NCBI GenBank assembly: GCA_019192445.1
Contig: JAHCMK010000002.1
Span: 310,001 to 374,000 of the forward strand
Direction: 5' to 3'
Length of the DNA: 64,000 bases
Source: Oceanococcus sp. HetDA_MAG_MS8
Lineage (GTDB): Bacteria; Pseudomonadota; Gammaproteobacteria; Nevskiales; Oceanococcaceae
Each line of letters starts with the position of its first letter. Positions within the stretch are counted from its first letter, which is position 1. The translations under genes and the position numbers were made by a program. Shown here piece by piece: positions 1 to 7,986 of this stretch. A model generated the notes under the pieces. The model saw only the letters and a list, made by a program, of their open reading frames with translations. It was not told the DNA's origin and made no database searches.

Positions 1-1332
1 CCCGGCCAGGCGAGCCTCGCGCAGACGATGCCATGAGCTATCCACCAAAATCACTGGTATATCTAGCTCTTTGTGCAGCATGCGGCAGAGGTCAATACTC
101 CACGGGGATGCACCGACCACCATCACCGTATTCGCCGGCACAGTTAGCTCCAGCCAACGGGCCAGCGGGCCGATGGTGAAGCCATGTGCCACCACCGTGG
201 CCATCACCAACACAAATACCAAGGGGGCCAGCAGCTCTGCGTCCGGATAACCCGCAGCCAACATCTCGGGACCAAAAACCCCAGCCACGGCTGCCGCCAC
301 AATTCCGCGCGGGGCAATCCAACCCAACAGCAGGCGATCCTGCCAACGTAAGTCGGTGCCAATGGTGGCCAAACCAATCGCCAGTGGGCGGACTACAAAC
401 ATCACCGCCACAATCAAGGACAGCGTCTTAAAGTCCAAACGTCCCATCAGGGCGGGATCAAGATCTGCCGTGAGCATCACAAAAACGCTGGAGACCAAGA
501 TGAGTACGACGTACTCTTTGAACCGGCGCAGCTCATCCATACTGGGCAGGTCGGAATTACCCAACACCAAACCCATGACGGTCACCGATAACAGCCCAGC
601 CTCATGCTGCACGTGATTGGAGATCACAAACACGACCAACACCGACGCCAACATCACCGGCGCCTTCAAAAACTCTGGCACACCACCCGAGTGATAAGCA
701 CGAATCAACAACCAAGCTGCCCCACCACCGAGAGCAACCGCTGCAACGAGCGCCATTAATAGGCCGCCCAAAACCTGCTCCCCAGCCGCTTTCTCGGAGA
801 TCACGAAATACTGGAACAGCAACACCGCTGCCAACGCCCCAATGGGGTCATTGATGATGCCTTCCCATTTCAAATAGGCGGCCGTGCGCTTATTCAGCTT
901 GGCTTGGCGCAGCATGGGAATAATGACTGTGGGGCCGGTAACAATGATGATGGCCGCAAACACCAATGCGGTAGGCCATTCCAGGTCACCGATTCCATGC
1001 GCGGCCAGCGCGCCCAAGCCAAAACTAAATAGCGCCCCTAAGGACACAAGTCGCTTAACCCCGGCAGCGGCGGTTTTGAGCTCGTGCCAATGCAGGGACA
1101 ATCCGCCTTCAAAGAGAATAATGGCCACACACAAAGACACAACCGGGCGAAAAATATCCCCCAGTGTTTCGCTGGGAGTGATCACGCCTAGGGCCGGGCC
1201 GAACAGAATGCCCGCCACGCAGAACAGCACGATGGCGGGCAGGCGCAAGCGCCAGGCCACCCACTGCGATGCCACTCCCAAGCCCAGGATTAAAACCAGG
1301 GCGTCTGCTATTTGCTCAAATTGGCTGTCCAA
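1..1332 (-). CDS. Cation:proton antiporter (CPA1-like), 3' end outside window
   Basis: Polytopic inner-membrane antiporter predicted to exchange Na+ or K+ for protons. About 444 codons are visible; the C-terminus runs off the left edge. The reverse-strand translation shows a Na/H-exchanger core with repeated hydrophobic segments, the INDPIG motif typical of CPA1 exchangers, and IAPRGIVAAAVAG near the last membrane helices. After the membrane domain the chain reads VMVVGASPWSIDLCRML, which looks like the start of a TrkA-N/RCK-type nucleotide-binding domain, suggesting gating by NAD(H) or a nucleotide. No ATG is available upstream of the first helix, so the TTG at 1332 (MDSQFEQIADAL) is the likely start; a stop codon lies 12 codons further upstream. 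It is divergent from tatD. The exact cation is unknown. Confidence 0.8.
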   Translation of the reverse strand, partial: MDSQFEQIADALVLILGLGVASQWVAWRLRLPAIVLFCVAGILFGPALGVITPSETLGDIFRPVVSLCVAIILFEGGLSLHWHELKTAAAGVKRLVSLGALFSFGLGALAAHGIGDLEWPTALVFAAIIIVTGPTVIIPMLRQAKLNKRTAAYLKWEGIINDPIGALAAVLLFQYFVISEKAAGEQVLGGLLMALVAAVALGGGAAWLLIRAYHSGGVPEFLKAPVMLASVLVVFVISNHVQHEAGLLSVTVMGLVLGNSDLPSMDELRRFKEYVVLILVSSVFVMLTADLDPALMGRLDFKTLSLIVAVMFVVRPLAIGLATIGTDLRWQDRLLLGWIAPRGIVAAAVAGVFGPEMLAAGYPDAELLAPLVFVLVMATVVAHGFTIGPLARWLELTVPANTVMVVGASPWSIDLCRMLHKELDIPVILVDSSWHRLREARLAG

Positions 1333-1442
1333 ACTCGGGCAGGTCCAAAAGTGCGGTAGAGCAGTCTAGCAGGATGGGTGCCAGCAACCAGAGTCGCCAT
1401 GTCGTACTACACTGCGCAGCCTCATCCCTGTGCTTTCAACGC

Positions 1443-2237
1443 ATGTACACCGATATTGGTGCCAACCTCAGCCACGAGAGTTTTGACCACGATTTCGACG
1501 CAGTTCTGAACCGCGCAGCGGACGCGGGCGTGAGCCGCATCCTGCTCACCGGCTCCTGCATCCAGAGCACCCAACACGCTGTGGCCCATGCTGGCATGCG
1601 CGGAGGCGTACAGCTCTTCGCCACCGCAGGTCTTCACCCGCACTATGCCAGTGATTGGAACCGGCAACATGAGGAGCTATATCGCAACCTAGGTGCGCAA
1701 GGCCAGGTGGTCGCCATTGGTGAAGCTGGGCTGGACTACAACCGCAACTACTCCCCGCATGCAGACCAGAAGCGGGCTTTCACCGCCCAACTGGCCATGG
1801 CAGCCGAATTGAACCTGCCCATGTTCTTGCACCAACGCGATGCGCACGCCGACTTTCTGCACCTACTGGACCCTTGGCTGGAACGCCTGCCTGGCGTTGT
1901 GGTGCACTGCTTTACCGGCACCCGCGCAGAAATGGCCGATTACATCCAGCGAGACTGTTACATCGGAATCACTGGCTGGATTTGCGACGAGCGCCGCGGC
2001 CAGCACTTGTTGGAAGCCGTGGGCGACATTCCCGATGAGCGCCTGCTCATCGAAACCGACGCACCCTATCTACTGCCCCGCACGCTGCGCCCCAAACCCA
2101 AAAGCCGCCGCTGTGAGCCAGCCCACCTGCCTGAGGTGGCACGTGTGATTGCGCAGGCGCGTGGACAAAGTGCGGAGGCCCTGGGTGAGATGACCGCGGC
2201 CAATGCCACCCGACTCTTCAAGCTCAACGAAGCCTAA
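1443..2237 (+). CDS. tatD: TatD family metal-dependent hydrolase / 3'-5' exonuclease
   Basis: 264-residue cytoplasmic TIM-barrel metallohydrolase of the TatD DNase family, linked in E. coli to 3'-5' DNA/RNA trimming and oxidative-damage repair. The N-terminus MYTDIGANLSH, GLHPH near residue 65, GEAGLDYNRN, the HCFTGTR segment, ITGWICDERRG and ETDAPYLLP follow E. coli TatD closely. One visible difference is HQRDAH where E. coli has HCRDAH. The open frame extends upstream to 1269, but the ATG at 1443 starts exactly where the family starts. Transcribed away from the antiporter. Confidence 0.93.
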   Translation: MYTDIGANLSHESFDHDFDAVLNRAADAGVSRILLTGSCIQSTQHAVAHAGMRGGVQLFATAGLHPHYASDWNRQHEELYRNLGAQGQVVAIGEAGLDYNRNYSPHADQKRAFTAQLAMAAELNLPMFLHQRDAHADFLHLLDPWLERLPGVVVHCFTGTRAEMADYIQRDCYIGITGWICDERRGQHLLEAVGDIPDERLLIETDAPYLLPRTLRPKPKSRRCEPAHLPEVARVIAQARGQSAEALGEMTAANATRLFKLNEA

Positions 2238-2308
2238 CCGGCTTAGTAGAAGCCAGCGCGAGAGTCACAACAATCTGCAATCATCACCTTGCTCAGTGGA
2301 GTTAAGGC

Positions 2309-3019
2309 TCAGGATTGGAGATGAGCCCCAGGCCCAAACTCAAGTTCCAACTGCTCGATCTCAGCCCGCCAGTACTCGAATCGTCCATACGGTTCCAGCC
2401 AAGCCACCGCAGCCTCCAGCGGCACCCGTAAGCCTCCCAACTGCGCATAATTCTGGAATGTTCCTTCCCAGGGCTGGTTTCCTACACCCTCGCGATAGCG
2501 TTCCGCGCTGTGCGCACGCACTATGTCACCACGCTCATCCACGTACAAATCCACACTGATGGTCCTCTTTTCAGCCCATACCCGCAGTGCATTGGGTCCT
2601 AGTGCTTGAACTCTTAGCGTTTCATTCCAATACAGGGCGGGCGAGTACCAAGGGAGCTCGGCCAGGTAGCGCTGAGCCTGTGCAAGACCCAAGCGCGAGC
2701 CTCGCGCTTTCTTAATGGGAATCACGCCCCACAGCGCCACCTCCAATCGACCGCGGCCACCCTCGAATGCATCGGTGACCTTGACCCACAGCCACGGTGC
2801 CAGCCACACCCTGGCTTCCCAGCGAAATTGAAGTCGCTCCACCGATATCCTCTGTTGCGCCTTGAATGGTAGCCAGCGCTTGCCAGGCCCAAGGCGCATC
2901 CGGCCTCGCTGCCGGAGGTTCACAGTCTGCACTCTGGATAGCTGATCGGCTTGGCTGCGACGAAGTACTCGCTCAGCAACTTGCGGCAGTTGTGATGTCG
3001 ACATGCCTAGGAGGATCAA
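2309..3019 (-). CDS. DUF6544 family protein
   Basis: 236-residue protein of unknown function resembling the DUF6544 (formerly DUF6920) family. Characteristic blocks are LEVALWGVIPI near residue 90, AQRYLAELPWYSPAL, and a C-terminal region rich in aromatic residues. No signal peptide or membrane helix is evident. The start is decided by the ribosome-binding site: AGGAGG lies eight bases upstream of a TTG at 3019, whereas the in-frame ATG five codons later (3004) has none. It stands alone between tatD and the secreted Asp-box gene, which is divergent from it. The family has no established activity. Confidence 0.75.
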   Translation of the reverse strand: MILLGMSTSQLPQVAERVLRRSQADQLSRVQTVNLRQRGRMRLGPGKRWLPFKAQQRISVERLQFRWEARVWLAPWLWVKVTDAFEGGRGRLEVALWGVIPIKKARGSRLGLAQAQRYLAELPWYSPALYWNETLRVQALGPNALRVWAEKRTISVDLYVDERGDIVRAHSAERYREGVGNQPWEGTFQNYAQLGGLRVPLEAAVAWLEPYGRFEYWRAEIEQLELEFGPGAHLQS

Positions 3020-3205
3020 TGACTATCCCTCCTGAGGATGGCCGTGTTCCTCACACTTGGCAATGCTGGTCGCAGCAAAGTGGCTTAGCAATTGCTGCAT
3101 CTTTCTCCTCATAAGGCACGCCTGCTCTGGGCTTTTCGAAGCAGGGCGATTAGTCTGCTACAAAGAACTACCAGGCCATGGGGAGCCTGGAACAGGAGAA
3201 CCACA

Positions 3206-4819
3206 ATGCGATTGAAGAGCCTGCAGCCTGGCCTGCATTTTTTGGCGTGGGGCCCTTTGGCCCTGTTGAGCACTTTGCTGAGCCTTCCGGCTAGCGCCGC
3301 GGTTGCGACCGCCAAGTCTTCGGACAGTACCTGTGCGCCGCCCTCCCCTCGCATGACCTTCGAAGCCAGCTACATCGATACCGGGCGGGCGGGCGGAGAA
3401 CCACTGATTCGCCGTCACCCCGATGGGCATTTGCTCTGGGGCAGCCATGCCGGTACCACGCATTTTTATTCGCCCTCGGCTCCTAGCCCCACCACGGGCG
3501 CCTTTGTAGAAAACTACACCGGTCAAACCTACTACTACGTGGCCGAGGCGGAAGACGAGTTTCAAACCTGGGAGTTTGTACCCCGCGTGGGACCCAGCTC
3601 TGCGGATGTAGCCGCCTTGGCCGGCATTCCTGCTTCGGGCTTTTCCGACCCGGAATTTGCTATCGATTCGGCCGGCAACGTGTATGTGTCCGAGATCAAT
3701 CTGGCCAACATTGCAGTCTCCAAATCCAGCGATGGCGGGCGTAGCTACACCTTGCAGAATGTGATTGCCTTCAGCCTCTCCGACCGGCAGTGGATGGCTG
3801 CCGATCGCGAGAACGAGCTGTATATGGCCGCTAGTGGCTTTGGTGGTGGGCCGGTACCCGGTGAGCCAGTGGGCAACCTCAGCCACTTCATAGCCAAGTC
3901 CACGGATGGAGGCGCTACCTTCAACGCCCCCTTCGTCATCGACCCTATCGTGGGCGACCTGCAAATCGACAAGCAGCGGGGCATTTTGTATTCGCTGCAT
4001 GCCACCGGCGGCGAGCTTTCCATGGCTATCTTCCCCAATATCCGCGAGGAAGACAGCGATTTCACCGTCGACATCGTGCCCATTGCCTCGCCTGCTGGTA
4101 TTCCGAGCAGTGACCGCACCATCGGCCCCACCTTTGCCATGGACGATGCCGGCAACCTCTACGCCACCTGGCCAGAGGACGGCAGCGTGCGTGAGCGCGG
4201 CATTTACTACGCCTACTCCAGCGACCAGGGCCAAAGCTGGTCCACACCGCAGCGTGTAGACGATGCCCCGGAAGACAAACTGTGGCCTTGGATTGCGGTA
4301 GGCGCACCCGGGCAGGTGGCCATCGCCTGGCTGCAAACCAATGTGGCCACCGACTCCAGCTCGCCGGGGGAGGCCGATGCGGCCAACAAACCCTGGCAAG
4401 TCATGCTGGCCTACACCAGCAGTGGCCTTGGCTGTGCGGGGGAAGGCAGCGCCGCCGAACTGGCTGCCTTTAGCGTGGTGCAAGCCAGTGATGAGCCGCC
4501 GCATACCGGCACCATTTGCCAGGGGGGCACCTTGTGCCAAGCGCAGCTCATCGATCGCCGCTTGGGCGATTACTTTGGGCTGGAAGTGGCCGGTGATGGC
4601 AGCGTGCATATCGCCATGTCGGATACGCGCCAGGGCGGCGCAGTCGCGCTGCCTCTGCATATTCGCCAAGTGGGCGGCCCCAAACTGGATGGTTCCATGA
4701 CGGCGCAGGCCACAGCTCCCAGCCGTAGTAGCGGCGCTGCTTCAGGTGGAGCCTTGTCTGTGTGGGTGTCTCTGGCGGTAATGCTGAGCGGGTGGCTGAG
4801 ACGTCGCCCTCAGTTCTAG
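3206..4819 (+). CDS. Secreted Asp-box (sialidase-like fold) protein with GlyGly-CTERM-like tail
   Basis: 537-residue exported protein. An N-terminal signal peptide ends near SLPASAAV. The body contains at least three Asp-box motifs (SSDGGRSYT, STDGGATFN, SSDQGQSWS), the signature of BNR/sialidase-like beta-propellers, so it may bind or cleave surface glycans, but no catalytic set could be assigned. The C-terminus is Ser/Gly-rich (SSGAASGGALS), then a hydrophobic segment, then WLRRRPQF, the layout of GlyGly-CTERM signals processed by rhombosortase. That predicts surface delivery through type II secretion. AGGAG lies seven bases before the ATG at 3206, favouring this start over an upstream extension to 3092. 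No rhombosortase gene is in the window. Confidence 0.8.
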   Translation: MRLKSLQPGLHFLAWGPLALLSTLLSLPASAAVATAKSSDSTCAPPSPRMTFEASYIDTGRAGGEPLIRRHPDGHLLWGSHAGTTHFYSPSAPSPTTGAFVENYTGQTYYYVAEAEDEFQTWEFVPRVGPSSADVAALAGIPASGFSDPEFAIDSAGNVYVSEINLANIAVSKSSDGGRSYTLQNVIAFSLSDRQWMAADRENELYMAASGFGGGPVPGEPVGNLSHFIAKSTDGGATFNAPFVIDPIVGDLQIDKQRGILYSLHATGGELSMAIFPNIREEDSDFTVDIVPIASPAGIPSSDRTIGPTFAMDDAGNLYATWPEDGSVRERGIYYAYSSDQGQSWSTPQRVDDAPEDKLWPWIAVGAPGQVAIAWLQTNVATDSSSPGEADAANKPWQVMLAYTSSGLGCAGEGSAAELAAFSVVQASDEPPHTGTICQGGTLCQAQLIDRRLGDYFGLEVAGDGSVHIAMSDTRQGGAVALPLHIRQVGGPKLDGSMTAQATAPSRSSGAASGGALSVWVSLAVMLSGWLRRRPQF

Positions 4820-4878
4820 AAGGAGTTGGCAGGGCGAGGCCAGAAGGCATCACCCGAGCGGGTAGCGGATAATGGGCG

Positions 4879-6258
4879 ATGACTAAATTCAGCGACAGCG
4901 CCCTTCCCACCCCCCTGCTCCAAGCCGTAGGACAACGCGGCTACTCCGAGATGACGCCCATCCAGGCACAAGCCTTGCCGGTGATGCTGGCGGGTAAGGA
5001 TATTCGCGCCCAGGCCATGACCGGCAGCGGCAAAACCGCGGCCTTTGGGTTGGGGCTGCTGGCCCATCTGGATGCTGCGCAGGTGAACAAACTGCAGGCG
5101 CTGGTGCTCTGCCCCACGCGGGAGCTGGCCGACCAAGTGGCCAAGGAAATCCGTGCGCTGGCCAGCACCCTACCCAATGTCAAACTGCTCAGCCTGTGTG
5201 GCGGGGTGCCCATTCAGCACCAGCTCTCCTCGCTGGTGCACATACCTCACATTGTGGTGGGCACACCGGGGCGGGTGCGCGACCTGGCTCAACGCGGCGC
5301 CCTGAACCTGGGCACGGCGCGCACCGTAGTGCTGGATGAAGCCGACCGCATGCTAGACATGGGCTTTATGGAGGATGTGCACGCCATCCTCAATTTCACC
5401 CGTGCCAGCCGCCGCACCTGGCTGTTCTCGGCCACCTACCCGGCGGAAATTGAAGAACTCAGCGCCGGCTGCCAGCGTCAGCCGCAGAGCATTGTGGTGG
5501 AGCAACAACATACTGCCAGCAGCATTGCGCAGCGCTTCTACGCCGTGGAAATCGCGCACAAGCCCCAGGCCGTTCTAGCGCTACTGGCCGAGCACCAGCC
5601 CGAGGCCTGCCTGATTTTCTGCCAGACCAAAAACGACACCAGCAAACTGGCCAAAACCCTGCAGCAACGCGGCGTCGTTGTGCAGGCCCTGCACGGCGAC
5701 CTGGACCAGCGTCAACGCGAGGATGCTCTGGTGCAATTCGCCAATGGGAGCTGCCCGGTGCTGGTGGCCACCGACGTGGCTGCACGTGGGCTAGATATCA
5801 AGAACCTGCCACTGGTGATGTCTTTTGAGCTCTCCCCCGACCCCGAAGTGCACACCCACCGTGTGGGTCGCACCGGCCGCGCCGGAGCATCAGGGCTGGT
5901 GCTAAACTTGGTCGCCGAACGCGAACGAGGCCGCCTGGAGCGCATCGTACCCGATCTCGCCGAAGTCCCAGAGTGGGCCAAACTGCCGGCCCTACCGGCC
6001 CAACTCCAAATCCAACTCCCCCAGCCCAGCATGGGAACTCTGGTGATTGATGCCGGCCGCAAACACAAACTGCGCCCTGGCGACATCCTCGGGGCGCTTA
6101 CCGCCCAAGCCGGACTGGCCGGCAAAGAGGTGGGCAAGATTGATGTGTTCCCCACCCGCAGCTACGTGGGCGTGCCGCGCAAAGCCCTGCGCCAAGTACA
6201 ACGCAGTTTGCAGGAAGCCGGCGTGAAGGGGCGCAAGTTTCGGGTGCGGAGCTTGTAG
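4879..6258 (+). CDS. dbpA: ATP-dependent RNA helicase DbpA
   Basis: 459-residue DEAD-box RNA helicase that acts in maturation of the 50S ribosomal subunit. Visible motifs in order: Q-motif region MTPIQAQALP, Walker A AMTGSGKTAAF, PTRELADQV, TPGRVRDL, the DEAD box (VLDEADRMLDMGF), SAT (FSATYP), and the helicase C-terminal blocks LVATDVAARGLDIK and HRVGRTGRAG. The last 75 residues (LRPGDILGALTAQAGLAGKEVGKIDVF) match the DbpA RNA-binding domain, which recognises 23S rRNA hairpin 92 and separates DbpA from other DEAD-box helicases. Length is as in E. coli (457). Confidence 0.95.
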   Translation: MTKFSDSALPTPLLQAVGQRGYSEMTPIQAQALPVMLAGKDIRAQAMTGSGKTAAFGLGLLAHLDAAQVNKLQALVLCPTRELADQVAKEIRALASTLPNVKLLSLCGGVPIQHQLSSLVHIPHIVVGTPGRVRDLAQRGALNLGTARTVVLDEADRMLDMGFMEDVHAILNFTRASRRTWLFSATYPAEIEELSAGCQRQPQSIVVEQQHTASSIAQRFYAVEIAHKPQAVLALLAEHQPEACLIFCQTKNDTSKLAKTLQQRGVVVQALHGDLDQRQREDALVQFANGSCPVLVATDVAARGLDIKNLPLVMSFELSPDPEVHTHRVGRTGRAGASGLVLNLVAERERGRLERIVPDLAEVPEWAKLPALPAQLQIQLPQPSMGTLVIDAGRKHKLRPGDILGALTAQAGLAGKEVGKIDVFPTRSYVGVPRKALRQVQRSLQEAGVKGRKFRVRSL

Positions 6259-6271
6259 CTGAGGCACCCTG

Positions 6272-6301
6272 AATGGGGCACTGTGATGACAGTGCAAAGG
6301 G
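6272..6301. repeat. 30-bp hairpin direct repeat, copy 1
   Basis: A 30-base sequence identical to 7935-7964. It contains the perfect inverted repeat GCACTGT-GATG-ACAGTGC. It lies 13 bases after the dbpA stop and immediately before hairpin element A. The identity continues imperfectly for about another ten bases. The function is unknown; it could be a recombination scar or a repeat-borne RNA hairpin. Confidence 0.85.
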
Positions 6302-6312
6302 TCAACTCTTAG

Positions 6313-6386
6313 GGAGGCGCTGAAGAAATCCGCGAGCGAAGCAAGGTGGCCCGCCGCCGGAGCACAGCGATTTATTCAGCGTCTCC
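6313..6386. repeat. Palindromic non-coding element A (74 bp, internally deleted)
   Basis: Bounded by 12-bp terminal inverted repeats (GGAGGCGCTGAA and TTCAGCGTCTCC, one mismatch). The left 48 bases and right 18 bases are nearly identical to element B (9018-9158), but the 67 bases between two GAGC tetranucleotides of B are missing. It is therefore an internally deleted member of the same family, sitting in the convergent gap between dbpA and the toxin gene. Confidence 0.85.
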
Positions 6387-6410
6387 TTAGCGGGTAGCTC
6401 GACGCGTAAG

Positions 6411-6710
6411 TTAGTGATAGTCGTCTTCGCGCTGATGACGAAGCGCCAGAACGGTGACCGTTTGCGCGTCATCTATTTCGAAGAGAGCCACATAACCGGC
6501 GCCACCGAAGGGAATGACCAACTCGCGTAAAAATGGGTTGAGGGGGTCAGCCTTCCTACAGGAAAAAGGAAACTCCTCCAGTACGCCCCATGCCCGCTGG
6601 ATGGTCGATAGTGCTCGCTTGCCGACCTCGGGATCAGTTTGAGCAAAAAACTCGAACAGCCTCTCCAGATCAGCCTTGGCCTCTGCGGTAAACCGAAGCT
6701 GAAAACTCAC
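6411..6710 (-). CDS. RelE/ParE family toxin
   Basis: 99-residue toxin of a type II toxin-antitoxin pair, RelE/ParE superfamily. Visible are the N-terminal helical region LRFTAEAKADLERLFEFF and the central strand FLRELVIPFGGAGYVALFEI. The C-terminal VTVLALRHQREDDYH carries the basic/His cluster (LRHQREDD) found in ParE-like toxins. Whether it targets gyrase or ribosome-bound mRNA cannot be told from sequence. The start codon overlaps the antitoxin stop by four bases, so the two are translationally coupled. Confidence 0.88.
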   Translation of the reverse strand: MSFQLRFTAEAKADLERLFEFFAQTDPEVGKRALSTIQRAWGVLEEFPFSCRKADPLNPFLRELVIPFGGAGYVALFEIDDAQTVTVLALRHQREDDYH

Positions 6711-6973
6711 CCTTGGTGCTGAGCTGCCTCAAGGATGGATTGCAAAGACTCCATCACTTCATCTTTATCAAAGTACTCGCCTGTTGCCTTGGCGGCTTCA
6801 CGGGCGGCTAGACCACGCTCCAGGAAGGTCTTTTGGTTCTTGCGGTGCTGAATCTGGCGTTTGAGTGAATCCTCCACAAACCCGCTTAGTGACTCACCGT
6901 CTTTAAGCACACTCTCGACCTCCCGTCGTAGCTCGGGCGTGACACGAAGCGGAGGAATTGTTGCCGATTTCAT
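6707..6973 (-). CDS. Antitoxin of the RelE/ParE pair (YlcI/YnfO-like)
   Basis: 88-residue antitoxin upstream of the toxin. The N-terminus (IPPLRVTPELRREVESVLKDGESLSGFVEDSLKRQI) looks like a ribbon-helix-helix DNA-binding fold, and the C-terminus (YFDKDEVMESLQSILEAA) is an amphipathic toxin-neutralising helix. The open frame continues upstream to 7195, but residues before the ATG at 6973 are low-complexity Ala/Gly and do not look like this family. No strong Shine-Dalgarno precedes 6973. A palindrome-rich stretch directly upstream (6983-6999) is a likely autoregulatory operator. Confidence 0.8.
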   Translation of the reverse strand: MKSATIPPLRVTPELRREVESVLKDGESLSGFVEDSLKRQIQHRKNQKTFLERGLAAREAAKATGEYFDKDEVMESLQSILEAAQHQG

Positions 6974-6982
6974 AAGCAAACC

Positions 6983-6999
6983 AATGCATTGCATATGCA
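6983..6999. promoter_or_regulatory. Candidate toxin-antitoxin operator
   Basis: Two adjacent palindromes, AATGCATT (6983-6990) and TGCATATGCA (6990-6999), give three overlapping TGCAT repeats 10-27 bases upstream of the antitoxin ATG. Ribbon-helix-helix antitoxins typically bind such short repeated half-sites to autoregulate. A TGTAAT at 6998-7003 on the minus strand could be the -10 box. Inference from position and symmetry. Confidence 0.5.
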
Positions 7000-7127
7000 T
7001 TACACGATACGCCGCGCCAGAATCCTCGGCAACCCCTTTCGCAGTTCCGCCCATCGCCGCTGACGCCGCGCCGGGCGCTGCCTGTGACACCGCGGCACAG
7101 CCTGCGGCGGCACTCCCGCGCAGCCAC

Positions 7128-7408
7128 TCATGGGAATGCACCAGACTGGCCGCCCTTGTACAGCAGCATGACCGCGTTGGCGGCTGACTCGACAAGCATA
7201 CCTAGGGTTCGCGCCTCAACCATCCCCACCATCAGAGCGGGGACGACCAACAAGCCGATGCGAACACCCTGCGGGGATGTCGAGAGCAGAAAAGGATAAG
7301 GGCCATACCCAGCGACATGCCGCCGTGGGTCGCACGCAGATCCGTCAGAGCCACCCCATGCTCGATCATGGCTCCGATGGCAGGATTCAGAGCCGCCGCA
7401 GGGGCTTC
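7128..7408 (-). pseudogene. DUF4345-like membrane protein remnant (frameshifted, N-terminus missing)
   Basis: The reverse strand encodes two pieces in different frames that join into a DUF4345-like membrane protein. The first, just after the TonB-like gene stop, reads ALNPAIGAMIEHGVALTDLRATHGG and then MSLGMALILF. The second reads PQGVRIGLLVVPALMVG followed by MVEARTLGMLVESAANAVML and ends at a stop at 7128. The TDLRxxHGG and hydrophobic gRxxGxLVE blocks are those of DUF4345. The frame changes near 7285. There is no start codon of its own, because the first piece is in frame with the preceding gene's stop. I conclude a decayed gene. Confidence 0.55.
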
Positions 7409-7798
7409 TCAGAGGACGGATTCAGGCCTGCGCTTGGCTATGGCAAATTCCATCACCATGGTGCATTGACCCGGTTGCCCGGACGCCTTGAAGCGCCAGT
7501 TTGACAACGCGACCTCGGTTGCATGCTCGAAAACGCCGGGCGGACTGGCCTGCAAGGACTGCGTGGATATCACCTGCCCGTAGGCCGAATACTCCACCTC
7601 AATCAGCACCCAACCCTCCTGTCCGGAAAGGATGGCGTTGCGGGGGTATTTGGGTGGAACCCGCAGTATCGCCATTGCGGGACATCCTCTGCCCTGAATA
7701 TCCGGCCGCTCCGCGACCGGCAACGCATCGGGTACCTCCGGCGCCATGGCGCAACCGAAAAGCGTCAGCGCCAAGGACAAGAGAAAAACTGCTTTCAT
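7409..7798 (-). CDS. TonB C-terminal-domain lipoprotein
   Basis: 129-residue predicted lipoprotein. The signal MKAVFLLSLALTLFGC ends in a lipobox (L-F-G-C). The remainder is a TonB C-terminal-like fold: PPKYPRNAILSGQEGWVLIE, GQVISTQSLQASPPGVFEHA and VALSNWRFKA. The usual TonB transmembrane anchor and Pro/Lys spacer are absent, so it is unlikely to transduce energy from ExbBD in the standard way. Start taken at the ATG 7798; a TTG two codons upstream is possible. It is followed at once by the DUF4345 remnant. Confidence 0.75.
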   Translation of the reverse strand: MKAVFLLSLALTLFGCAMAPEVPDALPVAERPDIQGRGCPAMAILRVPPKYPRNAILSGQEGWVLIEVEYSAYGQVISTQSLQASPPGVFEHATEVALSNWRFKASGQPGQCTMVMEFAIAKRRPESVL

Positions 7799-7934
7799 GG
7801 GCAATTACCGCTGTCAACACCTATCCCGACGTGGGGCCGGAGAGCAAAGTCACCGGCGCGCATCCAGCCTGCAGATGCATAGGCTCAGTAAGGGATACGA
7901 GGTTGCCGCAGTGCGGCGGACATCCGTGGCCATT

Positions 7935-7964
7935 AATGGGGCACTGTGATGACAGTGCAAAGGG
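7935..7964. repeat. 30-bp hairpin direct repeat, copy 2
   Basis: Identical over 30 bases to 6272-6301 and in the same orientation, again containing the GCACTGT/ACAGTGC stem with GATG loop. It lies in the 188-base gap between the TonB-like lipoprotein and the next lipoprotein gene. Together the two copies bracket the toxin-antitoxin pair, the DUF4345 remnant and the TonB-like gene. Confidence 0.85.
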
Positions 7965-7986
7965 CCAGCACTCTTGAGGATAAGCC

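Noticed and set aside
3158-4669. 503-codon minus-strand frame opposite the Asp-box protein
   Set aside because: Low-information Gly/His-rich translation; the plus strand has signal peptide, Asp boxes and sorting tail.
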